Assembly: GCA_025642075.2 (NCBI GenBank)
Contig: JAODUO010000476.1
Location: forward strand, 77,501-141,500
DNA: 64,000 nucleotides
DNA from: Ridgeia piscesae
Lineage: Eukaryota > Annelida > Polychaeta > Sabellida > Siboglinidae
Direction: 5' to 3'
Shown: positions 1 through 11,493 of the stretch, piece after piece
How positions within the stretch are numbered: position 1 is the stretch's first letter
How the letters are laid out: each line of letters starts with the position of its first letter
The notes under the pieces: model-generated
What the model saw: only the letters and a program-made list of their open reading frames with translations
The model's database searches: none
What the model was told of the DNA's origin: nothing
Translations under genes and position numbers: made by a program

Positions 1-1020
1 GACGCGTGCACCGTGGCTGCAAGATACATATTAGTCACATGATAGACAGTCTAGACCACATGTTATCGCATTCCCGAGGACTGGAGCTATACTTATAAGG
101 AACTTGGTTAGAATAAAATGGCAGTTTCCTGGCGTTACAAATTATTGATTAATTATGTCGTTGTTATTCTCGTATAGCAAACATGTGTATTCCTGGTGGT
201 AATAGTTTAGTAGATCCGTGTGTGTACTTTCAATTAATAGTTAACGGATGTAATCCTTGTAACCGGACATAACCTATATGCCAGCCAACTTAGTAAATAC
301 TTCACAATTTAGTTGTATAGTAGATTACCATTGAACATCGATTAATTGTTAACTATAATAATTATATTAGTAAAACATAACCGAGTCACTCAAGGACCAC
401 ATTGGAGACAGGCTATAATTACTGTACAATGGACCTATATGGTGAATTGTTGACAGTAATAATAGGACACTGTATAGCCATTATGTTCACTGTATCTATA
501 TTATGTGGAATTAACTCTTGTCTTATATACGTATTGCGGTGGTCAAACTGATATCACCATTTATTGTTTAAATATTTTAGTCACAATTTAACACATAACG
601 CACGAGTGCCATGAGACGAGGCAGCACCTTTTCAGCTGAAATATAACTGCATTGAGTTATACAATGTTTGCATATAACTTGTCAGCTTAAACTAACCACA
701 TATAAAAATCGATTGATTTTTTGTATAAATACCGCACTTGCACATCACGAGCCACGAAAGTGAGTTCCCATTGTTCATCGTGACATGCAGTAAAATAACA
801 ATCAGCATTATTTTACATTTACTTGTGGCACTCGTGAATTTTACTGTATTTCATCGAGTGATCTTTAATTTAAAAAAAAGAGTTATACGTAGTGTTGCAA
901 GTACACTGGTCCGCGACATGTAAACATCAGCTGCGACTTACTTACCCCGACTTGTCACACACCCACCCACCCACCAAGCCACCCACCAAGCCACCCACCC
1001 ACCCACACACGCACGAACAA

Positions 1021-1070
1021 ACTCACACGCACGCACACGCACACGCACACGCACACGCACACGCACACGC

Positions 1071-1102
<32 letters not shown>
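1021..1102. repeat. (CACGCA)n and (CA)n microsatellite
   Basis: An alternating ACGCAC tract passes into pure CA. It lies in the loop of the large foldback. Confidence 0.95.
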
Positions 1103-1705
1103 GTTATTGTTGTTTTAGTCATTCATTCTGTTATGTTTTAATAACACACACGTACAAACACCCATGTTCACAAAACACACATTTGCATTCAAGCGCACAT
1201 TGACACATGTAAATGTTTTATCTGGCTATCATGTGACGTGACTGTGGTTAAAATTGCAGTTCATTCACGTAACATATAACTAATAGCGTGTCTAAATGTC
1301 TTATAAATGTCTAGAAGATGAATTTACTCTATAAAGGTACTGATGGTGGCGCCAATTAAGACTTATTAATTAGGTAATTATAAATATTAATTGATTACGT
1401 ATTAAAGGTTGGCGCACCATCGCACGTAAACATCCGGTGATTGACAGCTGACATTCGAGTGCGAGGTTTTTATTATACCGCGCCACAAGTCGACATAACT
1501 AGGTCACAGCTGATGTTTACATGTCGCGGACCAGTGTACTTGCAATGCTGGAGACCCGAGTTTCCCAATAAATAAATAAATAAATAAACTTATATGGCGT
1601 CACAGCTTGTGATTGATTGGTATAGGCATACCCAGAACAGAACCTCAGATTTGGTGCCATAAAAGTGTATTTAGTTTATTTATTTATTCACACGCAAGTA
1701 CACAT

Positions 1706-1714
1706 AGGCACACA

Positions 1715-1750
<36 letters not shown>

Positions 1751-1760
1751 CACACACACT
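1706..1760. repeat. (ACGC)n / (CA)n microsatellite
   Basis: Tandem CACG tetranucleotides pass into CA. They lie in the part of the right arm that the left arm lacks. Confidence 0.9.
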
Positions 1761-3214
1761 TAAACATAATATTATATACGCACTCACGGACACACACTAA
1801 TCGATTGTAATTAACGCATAATAACATAATGATATACACTGTATGTATAACTCTTTGTATAAATTAAAGATCACTCGATTAAATACAGTAAAATTCACGA
1901 GTGCCACACGTCAGTAAAACAATCATATTTACGTTACAATGCTGATTGTTAGTTTACTGCATGTCACGATGGACAATGGGAATTCACCTCCATAATGTGC
2001 AAATTCGCCTTTTGTGTAGAATTCGTGTAAATCAACGCCAGTACGAGAAAAGTGAACGAACCGTCACGTTGTATTCCGTGGCTGGTGATGTGCAAGTGCG
2101 ATATTTAAAAAAAAATTGTGTTCACGTGAGTCATATGACAATCAGTTGGTGTACATGTTATCTAGTACACCAGTGGTCGAACCTGTGTATGATTACCAAT
2201 CGTTTTGGTAGCGTTGGTGATAGCGTTAATTTGGAATGCGTATATTCTTTTTCAACTCATTATCTGAGTGGACGTTGACAAATAATATAACCACATGATG
2301 ATATTTTTGAGTTTGTGAACTTAAAATTGATAATGGTGTATATGTCTGTTTCATCTAATTGTTTGATTCAGCACAATAACGCGATTTTTTTCATGTGCAA
2401 TCTTTTTATAAATTAACTCAATTGTATTACAGCTGAACGGGTGCTGTGTCGGTTCGTGGCACCCGTGCGTTGTGTATTAAATTGAATAAATATTCAGTAA
2501 CTAACATATTTATGTAATAAACGGTGATATCGTTTTGACCACTACAATACGTATACCTGACAAGAGTTAAGTCCATATAATATAGATACAGTTAACATAA
2601 TTGATATCCAGTGTCCTAATATATTACTGTCAACAAATTCACCATATAGGACTGTCGTACAATAATTATAGCCTGTCTCCAATCTAGTCCTGTGTGACTC
2701 GGTTATCGTTACTAATATAGTTAATAATTAACCGATGTTCAATGATAATCTACTAGCCAACTAAGTTGTGAAGTATCTACTAAGTTGGATGACATATATA
2801 AGTTATGTCCGATTATCAGGATTACATCCGTGAACTATTACTTGAAATTACATACTTATTATATATTAACACCCTGAATACACAAGCCCATTATACAAGA
2901 ATGGCAACTCAATAATTAGTGAATAATGTGTACCGCCCGGAGACTGCCTTTTCATTCTAACCAAGCTCAATGCGATAACGTTTGGTCTACACTCTCTACC
3001 ATGTGACTAAACTTTATCTTGCAGCCACGGTGAGCACATTAATGGATTGAAATTAGTTATAGTCCGCGACGGATCATTTTTAAAGATGACCGCCATAGAC
3101 ATCTTTCTCACATCTTGCTAATTGCGTCAGATAAATAAGTAATTTTGGTATCTAGACATACGTTTTCGGGATCAACGGTTTCAAATATAATATATTATTG
3201 CCTTAGACCTTCCT

Positions 3215-3525
3215 AGTCATTTCAATGCGCCATTTGTAAAGATGGCGTCCGCCTAGAATAATGATTCTATATCTCATGATCAACGCTACCTAGAGCGCTA
3301 ATTCTTTTTTGTCAGTAAATAAGTATGTGGACAGCCGATTTCATGGTAAATGGCGGATACGAAGGTCGACGAAGGTCAAATGCAAAATATGTCCTAACAC
3401 TGAAATCGGCTGTCTACATAGTTATATTGTAACATCAAAATTAGCGCTCTAGGCGGAGTAGTTCATGAGTTATAGGAACATAAGTTTTGGCGGCCGCCAT
3501 ATTTACAAATGCCGGACGTGAATGT
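3215..3525. repeat. Small foldback repeat
   Basis: The segment from about 3220 to 3350 returns inverted at about 3385-3520. Clear pairs are TAGAGCGCTAATT at 3291 against AATTAGCGCTCTA at 3440, and GACAGCCGATTTCA at 3332 against TGAAATCGGCTGTC at 3401. No coding frame is visible. It looks like a MITE or foldback unit. Confidence 0.75.
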
Positions 3526-4084
3526 CGGAGAAGGTCAAACGTAACATACTTGAAATCACAGTGACTATCTCTGCGTTGCACAAGTCTATAGATATTAGGA
3601 AATAGGTTATCGGCGCCCATCTAGAAAATGGCTGTCAAGGTCTTCCAGGGCGAAATCTGAGATGGCCACATATCCATTTATTTTAGTAATTATGTAAGTG
3701 TGTGCAAAATGTCATGCTTGTATTATAAAACGTACAATTCGGCCATATTTTGTCACATGCTGGGCTAGCCATGCAGTTATCACAATTAACGTATTTACAG
3801 CGATTAAGTTGCGCAGATGATGCCGCAATTGTCTACAACATTTGCCTCGTGGGTCGGTCGTCCCTGTTCGACGTTACTTTCATAAACTAGCAGTGTCTTT
3901 GCATACATTAAAGATTACACGGTTAATTCATGTAAAAATTCACGACTGCCATAGAACAACTAAAACAGATAAACGCAAACTTCACTTAAACTCTTCATAT
4001 TAAAAATTATAACATAGTGCAAATAGCGGTTCAAGTGTCCCACGCCATGTAGGTAAAACATGTGGTTAAACCTAATTTTGTTAT
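3526..4084. other. Non-genic spacer with a degenerate relative of the 1-3032 foldback
   Basis: No gene is visible. The block ATTAAAGATTACACGGTTAA to ATTCACGACTGCCA (3909-3952) resembles the 1866-1907 part of the right foldback arm. GACTGTCTAGACCACACGAT near 4290-4309 resembles the arm near 45-65. A decayed copy of the same repeat family is the likely source. Confidence 0.4.
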
Positions 4085-4245
4085 GGTTTTAATACTCCTG
4101 AAGTTTGTCAGAGGGAAGAAGATCAGAGTAATTAAAAACACAAATAGATTATGATGTAAAGTAACACGTTGTTTTCTGGGATAATAATACTCCTGAAGCG
4201 TTTGCCAGAGGGAAGTAGATCAAAGAGTAATAAAAAACAGAAATA
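4085..4245 (-). mobile_element. Two short LINE 3'-end fragments
   Basis: On the minus strand the sequence reads LFDLLPSGKRFRSI. This is the conserved extreme C-terminal motif of CR1/L2-type non-LTR reverse transcriptase proteins (Fel-LPSGkRyRs). The block occurs twice, at about 4085-4130 and 4186-4240. The motif is also found in the longer LINE relic at 9000-10700. Only the tail survives, so these are dead 5'-truncated insertions. Confidence 0.55.
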
Positions 4246-5033
4246 GATAGACTAGTAACAGGACAGTCATGCGGTCCCGGTCTTGCGCGCGACTGTCTAG
4301 ACCACACGATATCGAGTGCATCACCGATAATAAGGCAGTTTATATACACAGCAATTATAAACAAATCTAGTTTACGTTGAAATGTAGTAATTATCAGTGT
4401 ATTTTAACATATGGTCCTTATTTATCCGATGTTTGGAATGCATTAGTTGTACCGTCAACCGTCATGGCACTTACCCATCTCTACCATTAGGTGGAGCCAA
4501 CTCATTACGTAGGTTACCATCTCACCGGGAAGCTCGCAGCCACGCTGCTATTAAGACGCGAATTCATGTACATATTCATAAGTAATCATGCGCCAAGCGG
4601 TCACCTGATACATTATGCTCTGGCTAGGTGGGTGGGGATGATAGTCGACGTCCTACCACTACCGACAGATGGCGCCAACTACTCCTGGAGGCGCTGAATA
4701 GCTCAATACAACAAAATATACGGTTTTTTCTCACAATGCCACCACCGCCGCCGTTAATCCGTCGATATCCCCTACATATTACTAGCCCTTACCCGAGAAA
4801 TAAGTTACGCAGCCGCACCTGTACACAAATCACCACAGGAGGTCTATGTCCTGAAAGAAGGTAAACGTTCAAGCAAAATATAAAAATTTTGCTTATGGGG
4901 GAGGCCCTGAAGTCTAGCTAGTAGTGAACTGCAAATGTTTTGTGTACAATAAAAATATCCTCAGATACGTTTGGCACAAAGGACTAAAAACAAATGAAAC
5001 GGCTAATCTTGTGTACTTCTGAAACCCTTGAAT

Positions 5034-5284
5034 TCACTGGCTGAAAGAACGGATTGATGTTTTCGTCTTGGGGGTGATACCAACTGCTGGTTTACCATCT
5101 TCCCTCAGACCCACATCGGCAATACCTGGCATAGAGCTGTCGATCGCCTTCGTCCAGCCATGCACTGATGTCGATAGGGGTGCAACTGTAGCATGCGTAG
5201 TTGATTCTTTCTTGTGTCGTCTGCGACGGTGGTCTGTCGATGTCAATGAAGCGTTCTGTCTACTTGACGGCACCGTCCTGGCAA
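5034..5284 (-). CDS. Cytoplasmic-tail terminal exon of Ig-superfamily receptor
   Basis: This is the last coding exon of the minus-strand Ig receptor. It follows an acceptor ending TGTTGTAG and enters in phase 1. It joins cleanly to the phase-1 donor of the transmembrane exon at 6166-6273. It encodes about 82 residues and stops at TGA (5036-5034). The tail starts VARTVPSSRQ, has a basic run HRRRRHKK about 20 residues in, is rich in Ser and Thr, and contains no tyrosine. It therefore has no ITIM, ITAM or SH2-binding motif, and any signalling would have to use Ser/Thr sites or adaptor binding. The basic patch could contact the inner leaflet. The exon assignment rests on frame, phase and splice logic. 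No homologue is recognised. Confidence 0.6.
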
Positions 5285-6165
5285 CTACAACATTATGAAC
5301 AATAGTTTATAATAGAGTTCTCATCGCACGCATCTCGCGACGCAATGAGATACCACAATAACTAATCCGACAGAGAGCGTTCTAACGCAACTAGGGTCTT
5401 TGTGCCGTTTTTTTACGTATTATTTACGTGTGTAAATTGCGGAACGGTTTGCGGAAATTCTGCGGATCGCTTGTTTAAATCATCATACAATCAGCTGTTG
5501 AACTCGCATGACTCCGAAGCCTCACACATAGCTAAATATGAATATAGTCTAACATGTCCGTCAATGTGAAGGGAATGTAAACATTTAGAACAAACAGAAC
5601 GAATAAGACACAGAAGTGAATTTGGAAAGTGACAAATAGCACGAACACTAGTCCACTGTGCACTATGGCTAGGCACAGTGTACCAATAGGCACTGTGTAT
5701 TAAGGGGAAGGCATCATGACCCAACTCGACACACCAATAGACAGAGCAGCAGTGGTATGCCACAAGCCCCCAATGCAACAAGGAAGATAATATAGGCAAT
5801 AACAGTGACCCGGAACATTGCAGTAATAAACCAACTGGTGTATCAGCTACAAAGACGGTAGCTAAGACATCGGCGACAGCTGTATCAAGACTCCAACGTC
5901 AACTGTAGTGAAACATACCCCAAACTGTGGAGTCCTTTCTGATTTAGACTTTGCCACCAACTACACGACAAATCACTATTCCATAGAAGTACATCTAATG
6001 TAATAGTAATCATTGCATAAGTAATTAATTAGAGTACGTTAACACCCGTAGGACAGAAAGGTAAACTGTAGAGATTCTACAGAGTAAAACATTACAACAA
6101 ACTACCAACTCATCCTAGTGACACCAAATGTTTTACTGCTACGACAATAGAACAAAGATCCTTAC
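5285..6165. other. Intron of the Ig receptor gene
   Basis: This lies between the cytoplasmic exon and the transmembrane exon. A 102-codon minus frame (5491-5799) is open, but no domain or splice logic supports it. Nothing else is seen. Confidence 0.5.
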
Positions 6166-6273
6166 CTTGTCTGTTGCGTTTGCGGAAGACGAATAATTTC
6201 AAACAGAATATGAAGCCCAAGAAGGCTACGCCTACTAGAGCGATGCCTGTGATTGTGCCAGTTCCAAATCCAC
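6166..6273 (-). CDS. Transmembrane exon 2 of Ig-superfamily receptor (long-tail form)
   Basis: The exon is 108 bases with phase 1 at both ends, an acceptor ending GATAG and a donor GTAAGG. It encodes about 36 residues: a GGFGTGT entry, a hydrophobic membrane span of about 22 residues (ITGIALVGVAFLGFIFCLKL), then a basic stop-transfer sequence FVFRKRNRQ. This is the usual type I membrane anchor. Splicing to 5034-5284 keeps the frame and gives RKRNRQ-V-ARTVPSS. The exon and about 250 bases on its plus-strand right flank have a diverged duplicate at 8086-8440, which carries transmembrane exon 1. Confidence 0.7.
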
Positions 6274-6537
6274 CTATCGATTGTCAACAAAACCTATATA
6301 TATATACATATACGTCACCAGTCATGTCTTACATCAACACATCACACACAACACCAATTTGAAGACATATAAATTCCTTTAGTCAATGTGACTGAAGTAA
6401 GAATTATACGTTAACCAAACTGGCGTATTACACTACAGGTGCTCCTTTAATGCAGGCGGTCTGTTCTTAAGTTTTTATTTATTATCTATTATATACGATA
6501 GACGAGTGAGTGCAAGTGCTTAGGTGGACATTTATTA

Positions 6538-6951
6538 ATGGTTTCCAATAAGCTGCCAGAAGCAGCAGAAGCACTGTACACACTGTACACAAAAGTACAA
6601 ATGTACACAATAATAAACGTTCATCTCCTAAATAGCCTTTCGGCAAGTCGCTCTATCCTAATCCCCTCTAGGGTCCTACCACAGAGAAGACCTTTATTTT
6701 CAATTGTACTGCTCACACCTCTTGAAACTAATCCGTCATGTGTTAATTATATTAAACCAACTAATATTAAAACTAAACTTGCACCCAAATCACGCCCAGT
6801 ATATGTTCTCACAATGATGCTGTATATAGATACCCTATGTCCCCTGGCATGTTACAATACTATGTCTTCTTCTCTTGATTTTGAGAAAAACCCTGGGACA
6901 CGCAGACAAAGGTTTCCTTGTGGAGAATGCACACCAGCAGTGAGAAGATAA
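6538..6951 (+). pseudogene. 5' relic of a LINE ORF with degenerate 2A-like motif
   Basis: A plus-strand frame of 137 codons ends in LDFEKNPGTRRQRFPCGEC and then TPAVRR. Non-LTR retrotransposons of sea urchins, amphioxus and molluscs often start with a 2A ribosome-skipping peptide (D-V/I-E-x-N-P-G-P) followed by a cysteine-rich PHD-like segment beginning FPCG-C. This frame matches that order, with the critical final Pro of 2A changed to Thr and the cysteine region cut by a stop. It is a decayed insertion in an intron, antisense to the Ig gene. The first 90 residues are not recognised. Confidence 0.5.
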
Positions 6952-7219
6952 CCCCATAAAGTCGCCAGATGTATTCACATATATGACCGAGTACATTTTG
7001 TACAAGGCGTTATCTCCTGGACTTACTTCGTTGGCGACGTAGCACAGTGAACTCTTTACTTTAGCGCTATTACTATCGAATCACATGTATGGTTTAGAAA
7101 CCAGACTTTCTTGGATGATGCACGCTTCATCACTGACAACATAGTATTTAATTACAATGCAAAACATCCGTACACGCGTGCGCACCGATACAATTAAACC
7201 TGTATCTGTGGGACATTAC

Positions 7220-7293
7220 CTGTAAGTCGCTGCAAATATATTAGCGAGAAGAACAAAAAGAAGTAGGAAATAATCCTTGCCAGTTAAAGTCAT
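7220..7293 (-). CDS. Candidate signal-peptide first exon
   Basis: The ATG at 7293 opens MTLTGKDYFLLLFVLLANIF followed by AATY, a good secretory signal peptide with a Leu/Phe core and Ala near the expected cleavage point. The exon then meets a strong donor, CAG/GTAATG, after 74 bases (phase 2). A TATATAAG sits about 70 bases upstream on the minus strand. The position is odd: it lies inside the Ig receptor gene, between the second stalk and second transmembrane exons, and phase 2 does not fit those phase-1 exons. It may be a leader left from another receptor gene, or an alternative start whose partner exon was not found. Confidence 0.4.
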
Positions 7294-7935
7294 GTTGTTT
7301 AGTTTGAGTGACAAACGTCTATTTCGAAACACGGCAACATATATTTTTCAAACTCAACTTATATATTAAAATTAGACTGTTGCTAAATAAATGAAAGCAA
7401 GATTGTTCGACATGTATATTGACCATTGCAATAGAAGTAGGAGTAGCTAATACATCTGCTAGCAAATAAAGCACAAGTGGTAGTTGGAAACTGGCCCCAC
7501 CATCTAGTATGTGATTGAAAATAATACATGATCTGGGGAAATAATATATGCATTCATAACAAGTAATTGTTATGCATTAGTACTATTTATAATCATGACC
7601 TAAATAAGATAATTTAAAAACCATTAGTTAAAGCAAATGGAATAAAACAACTTATAAACGGTAGTGTTCAGTTCAGTGCCGGCAACGTATTATCAAGTAA
7701 TATTTAAAATGCATTAAGAAGTTTTGTGATGTGGCGTTACTGTACATAAAATACATACATGCGCATTTTTCTAATCCTTATATTTTAGCTTGACAAATGT
7801 CAACTTCCCATTAGCACCTACAATAAGGATAAAGATCGTCAGTTAGTTATGACACTGTAGCTGCAGTGGCGTTGGCCATCTACGTTACCTACTCCTACTT
7901 TACACGCGTGCCGTGAAGAGAAACGAAACCCTTAC

Positions 7936-7992
7936 CTTCATCGTCAGTGGTGGCAGGTGAGGTTGTTGTTGTTATAGTTGTCGACGTGGTCG
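7936..7992 (-). CDS. Thr-rich stalk exon 2 of Ig receptor
   Basis: The exon is 57 bases with phase 1 at both ends, an acceptor CTTTCAG and a donor GTAAGG. It encodes 19 residues dominated by Thr (TTSTTITTTTSPATTDDE), typical of an O-glycosylated membrane-proximal stalk. The exon and its flanks (about 7850-8060) are a shorter paralogue of the stalk exon at 13137-13271 with flanks 13030-13340. Both acceptors share CCTTTCAG/CGACCAC. In gene order it precedes the long-tail transmembrane exon at 6166-6273. Confidence 0.65.
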
Positions 7993-8085
7993 CTGAAAGG
8001 AACGAAACCAATGCGACACCATCAGGATCTAAAGACTTCCGCACACCGAGTGCATATATATGTTACTATAACGGTGTCCAGTTGC

Positions 8086-8201
8086 TTAAGCTAGTAAGCA
8101 GCGAGGAAACTTGGCATTAGTGATGTAGATAAGTAAGATGATGATGACGAAGAATACGGCTCCTAGAGCAATGCCTACGATTGTGCCAGTTACAAGACCA
8201 C
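8086..8201 (-). CDS. Transmembrane exon 1 of Ig receptor (short-tail, with stop)
   Basis: This is a paralogue of 6166-6273. Alignment puts the acceptor at AAAAAAAG/GT, phase 1. It encodes GGLVTGTIVGIALGAVFF and continues VIIILLIYI, an ideal membrane span, then TNAKFPRCLLA and a TAA stop at 8088-8086. No donor precedes the stop, so a transcript using this exon would make a receptor with about 11 cytoplasmic residues. An upstream AG (GACAG/CCAAA) would put the span out of frame, so the downstream AG in the 7-A run decides the reading. The exon may be functional as an alternative terminal exon, or a decayed duplicate that lost its donor. Confidence 0.5.
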
Positions 8202-8439
8202 CTTTTTTTGGCTGTCAACAAAACCGATGTCACCTGTCATACCCTACATCAACACGTAACACACAACACCGAATTAAAGACATTTACATTCTTTTAGTCA
8301 ATGTGACTCAAGTATGAATTATGCATAAACCAAACTGACGTTTTACAGTACAGGTTCTGCTTAGAAGGATGTGGGCTGTTCTTAGGTGTTATGTATTATT
8401 TACCGTATAGTCCCCAACAGCAATGCAAGTGCTTAGGTG

Positions 8440-8914
8440 GATAACTAAGTAAGTGTGAGTTTACTACCAAGTAACATTACAAATGCACAATAATATTTTG
8501 CGTTGTGGTATTAACACACATACCATCTATACATACACATTTTCATACCTCCATCGTGCAGCCAACATTATAAAACTAAGCTATGCAAAATGTACATTTA
8601 GCAGCCAACTAACAACAAATTGCAGACATTTCTACGTGTTTTTACATAAACAATCCAACTTCGTAATACCATATAAATATCTTATCAAATTATCTTAAGT
8701 TTAATTGCACATGAACATTTATTTACACAATATCAGTAAATTAGTTAATAGGCTATATAAAATTAAGATGACAGTTAAAGTTGTATGTCTCTCGCTAAAT
8801 ATATAAATAAATAGTAATAAATAGGTAAGGCGACATAAAATAAAACTGAGTAAAGAAAGTATAATGCGATATAAAAATGTAACCTAAAATTAACTAGCAA
8901 TAAAAAACTGACAC
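8440..8914. other. Intronic AT-rich spacer
   Basis: AT-rich sequence lies beyond the duplicated transmembrane-exon flank. Repeated ATAAATA and GGCGACATAAAATA words run into the LINE 3' end. No gene is supported. Confidence 0.4.
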
Positions 8915-10700
8915 TTATGTGGTATATACATGTAGATAAACATGTAAGTAAACAAATAAGTAATACATAAGCAAGTACAAAATAGCCATGGCGACATAAA
9001 ATAGCGCAACTAAGAGTTCGAGAGTCTCTCGGCCTGTAAAACCTTTTTTTTTAACTTCGTTGTTTGTGGACTTGATACTCCTAAAGCGTTTGTCAGAGGG
9101 AAGCAGTTCAAAGAGACGGTTGGCTGGTTGTGTTGCACCCCGCACAATGCTAGTGGAATTTCGGGAGCAACGAACATGGTAAATGGATTCGAGGGATGGC
9201 AACTCATGCCCAATGATTTTCAATGCGCATTTCACAATGGCTTGTAGACGATATTTCTCTTCGTGGCTAGCGCTGCCAAGCCATACAAGAATAGAAAACG
9301 TGAGAATCGTATCAATGCCCAATGCCGAATCTCCTGATTCGTCTAAGAAAAAACAGGCGTTGTTGTACCTTTTTGTGTTGCCCAGTTTGTTAGCATCCTG
9401 ACTTATATTGTTAGAAATTGTTGTTCCCACGAAAACAAAGGACTCTACTTGAGCCAGTATTACGCCATTTATTGAAAGCAGGCCAATTGGTGTGTTGTAC
9501 ACCAGCCATTCTCTGAACGTTCTCCCTATACGCCCTCTCATCCTCGTTCTCAATGCAACCTCCTTCCACAGTAGTATCATCAGAAATTTGAATACATGGA
9601 CCGATTGATCCACGGAGACACAATCATTGGTGAAAATAATAAAAGGAAGGGGATAGCTCACAACCGTGTGGAACACCAGTATTCGGGATACGAGATCTGG
9701 AGACAGATTGAAGCCGGTAAAGAAGAAAGCTAAGGATCCAATAACATGGAATGATATGCATTCAGCATTGAACGTTTGTCAAACAGCTAGAATGGGATGG
9801 CGGTGTTGAATGCTGAGCTGAAGTTAATGAACAGGATCCTCGCATAAGTTTCTGGCCTCTTCAGGTGCTTCAAACTCTGTCACGCTTGTATGCCAACTGG
9901 TGCGAGTCCAGAAGCCCGTCGATGGCAGTATTCAGGTACCTGAGCACTAAGCGCTCAAACACGTTCATGGCGACTGTGGTCAGTGCCACAGGACGGTAAT
10001 CTTTCACTCGGAATGTCTTGGGAATTGGTATGATGGTGGACATTTTGAAGCAGACTAAAACACTCGGCACTGCCGGAGAGACGAATTGTAGACATATGTA
10101 AAACCCGCAGCAAGTTGGTAGGCGCAATTCTTCAGAGTCGATGTAGATATATTACCATGGCCCGAGGCTTTCCGTCTGCATTGTCAGTGGAACAATTTTC
10201 TCTCCTTCGTTTCCTGGGTTGTGAAGTGCAGAGACAGAGTCATACCTGCTTATATTATTCAGTTTTAAAATCTGCTGTGAAACTTGTTCAGCTGGTCAGG
10301 AAATGTTGGATCACTGTTGATAATTACCCCTTGCCCGTGCATTGTACGTGATCTGCTGCAGCCTTTGCCAGACAGATCTGGTGTTGTTGGAAGCGAACTG
10401 GTCTCCAAGTTTGCTTTTGTATCGAAACTTGTCTTTCTTGACCGCCTCCTTTATCGATGTCATACAACGTAACAGTCTTTGTCTCCGTGCGCATATCCTC
10501 ACACCAGCTGACATAGGACGTCACGACGTCAGCGTACTCCTCTAAGTCAGGACATGCCTTTTTAAACATGTCCTAATCGGTTCATTCCTGGCATCCCCGA
10601 AGAGCTCCAGACGAGTCATCTTCTTTGTTGGCTTCAACGTTTTCAGTTTCTGTCGGTACGAGGGGATGAGAACAAACGTTGCATGGTCAGACTCTTTGGA
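8915..10700 (-). mobile_element. Degraded CR1/Rex-type LINE (5'-truncated reverse transcriptase)
   Basis: Fragments of one non-LTR retrotransposon ORF2 lie in order on the minus strand but in several frames. At 10690-10570 is the endonuclease end (SDHATFVLIPSYRQKLK). At 10569-10311 is the linker region (DLEEYADVVTSYVSWCEDM, then FRYKSKLGDQFASNNTRSVW with QRLQQIT). At 10127-9870 is the start of the reverse-transcriptase domain (STIIPIPKTFRVKDYRPVAL, then LDSHQLAYKRDR). At 9676-9010 is the C-terminal part (WLGSASHEEKYRLQAIVKCA, LPSLESIYHVRCSRNSTSI and RLFELLPSDKRFRSIKS). The YADD catalytic block is not visible as an open frame. Multiple frameshifts and 5' truncation show it is dead. It lies in the intron between stalk exon 1 and transmembrane exon 1. 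Confidence 0.8.
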
Positions 10701-11493
10701 CGGAGAACTATTAATTGCTCACATGAGGCATAAGTAGCACACGCTGTCAGTGTAGGACAACAGGTCAACTGTACAAATTGCACATATAACATCTTGGATC
10801 ACACCTGAACATTTTATTTCTAGAAAAAAGGGGAACATGTCTGTTAGGCAGCTTGCATTTATTAGGGGTAGTACGTTATTTAATGTCTCAAGACTATAAT
10901 AAATATGTTGAAGGCCTGCCTATCTGGTTATTACTGGATTACGCTCAGAACGATATTAGCAATTTGAGAGTTTCCTTTGTGAACAATGTCAACTAGTAAA
11001 CAAGACATCTAGTTGAACAACCAGATTTATTGGCAATATTTCTGAAGCCGACCGACTTCAACACAACAGATTTCCCGTTACAAATTATTGGAACATACTC
11101 TTTTCTTTGTGATCGTTCAGATATATAAATTATACCTTTTTTTATTGAGTATGTTAATCCATACACGGTACTGGAGAGACTCAATGGTCACCTTAATGGA
11201 CGGCGGAAATGGCTTCGGTTAGTAACAGTTATATGTTGCAAAAACGAAGGCAATGCAATGCAGAGTGAGCCGTGCATTACTTTATCTTGACAATGCGATG
11301 TGTTAGTGACTAGATAACTTCATAAATCTAACAATACCACATTCGTTCTGAAAGTATGATCGTGTGTGCCCAATAACCATGAACGTAATGATTATTTATT
11401 CAGTTGAACTAAATTTCGATTACTTTTTTACATTTCTATAATTCATACAATGTCATTAGTTGACGTGGTACATTCGTATAAAAACTGAGCAAC

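Larger units (their letters stand above)
9..3032. repeat. Large foldback (inverted-repeat) element
   Basis: The left arm runs from position 9 to about 925 and reappears, reverse-complemented, from about 1506 to 3032. Matching landmarks are CACCGTGGCTGCAAGAT at 9 and its complement at 3016-3032, the AGTCTAGACCACATG region at 49 against 2970-2985, the CACGAGTGCCA block at 601 against about 2459, and CGCGGACCAGTGTACTTGCA at 1523-1542 against its complement at about 893-912. The right arm has about 290 extra bases (1550-1840) with an (ACGC)n tract. The loop (about 960-1500) holds (CA)n and (CACGCA)n repeats. No transposase frame is visible. The short open frames inside are simple-repeat artefacts. 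The left end may continue outside the window. Confidence 0.85.

Noticed and set aside
892..1203. His/Thr-rich 103-codon frame
   Set aside because: It lies in the CA/CACGCA repeat loop of the foldback element.
5491..5799. 102-codon minus frame in the receptor intron
   Set aside because: No domain, splice or family support. Cys/Trp-rich composition alone is not enough.
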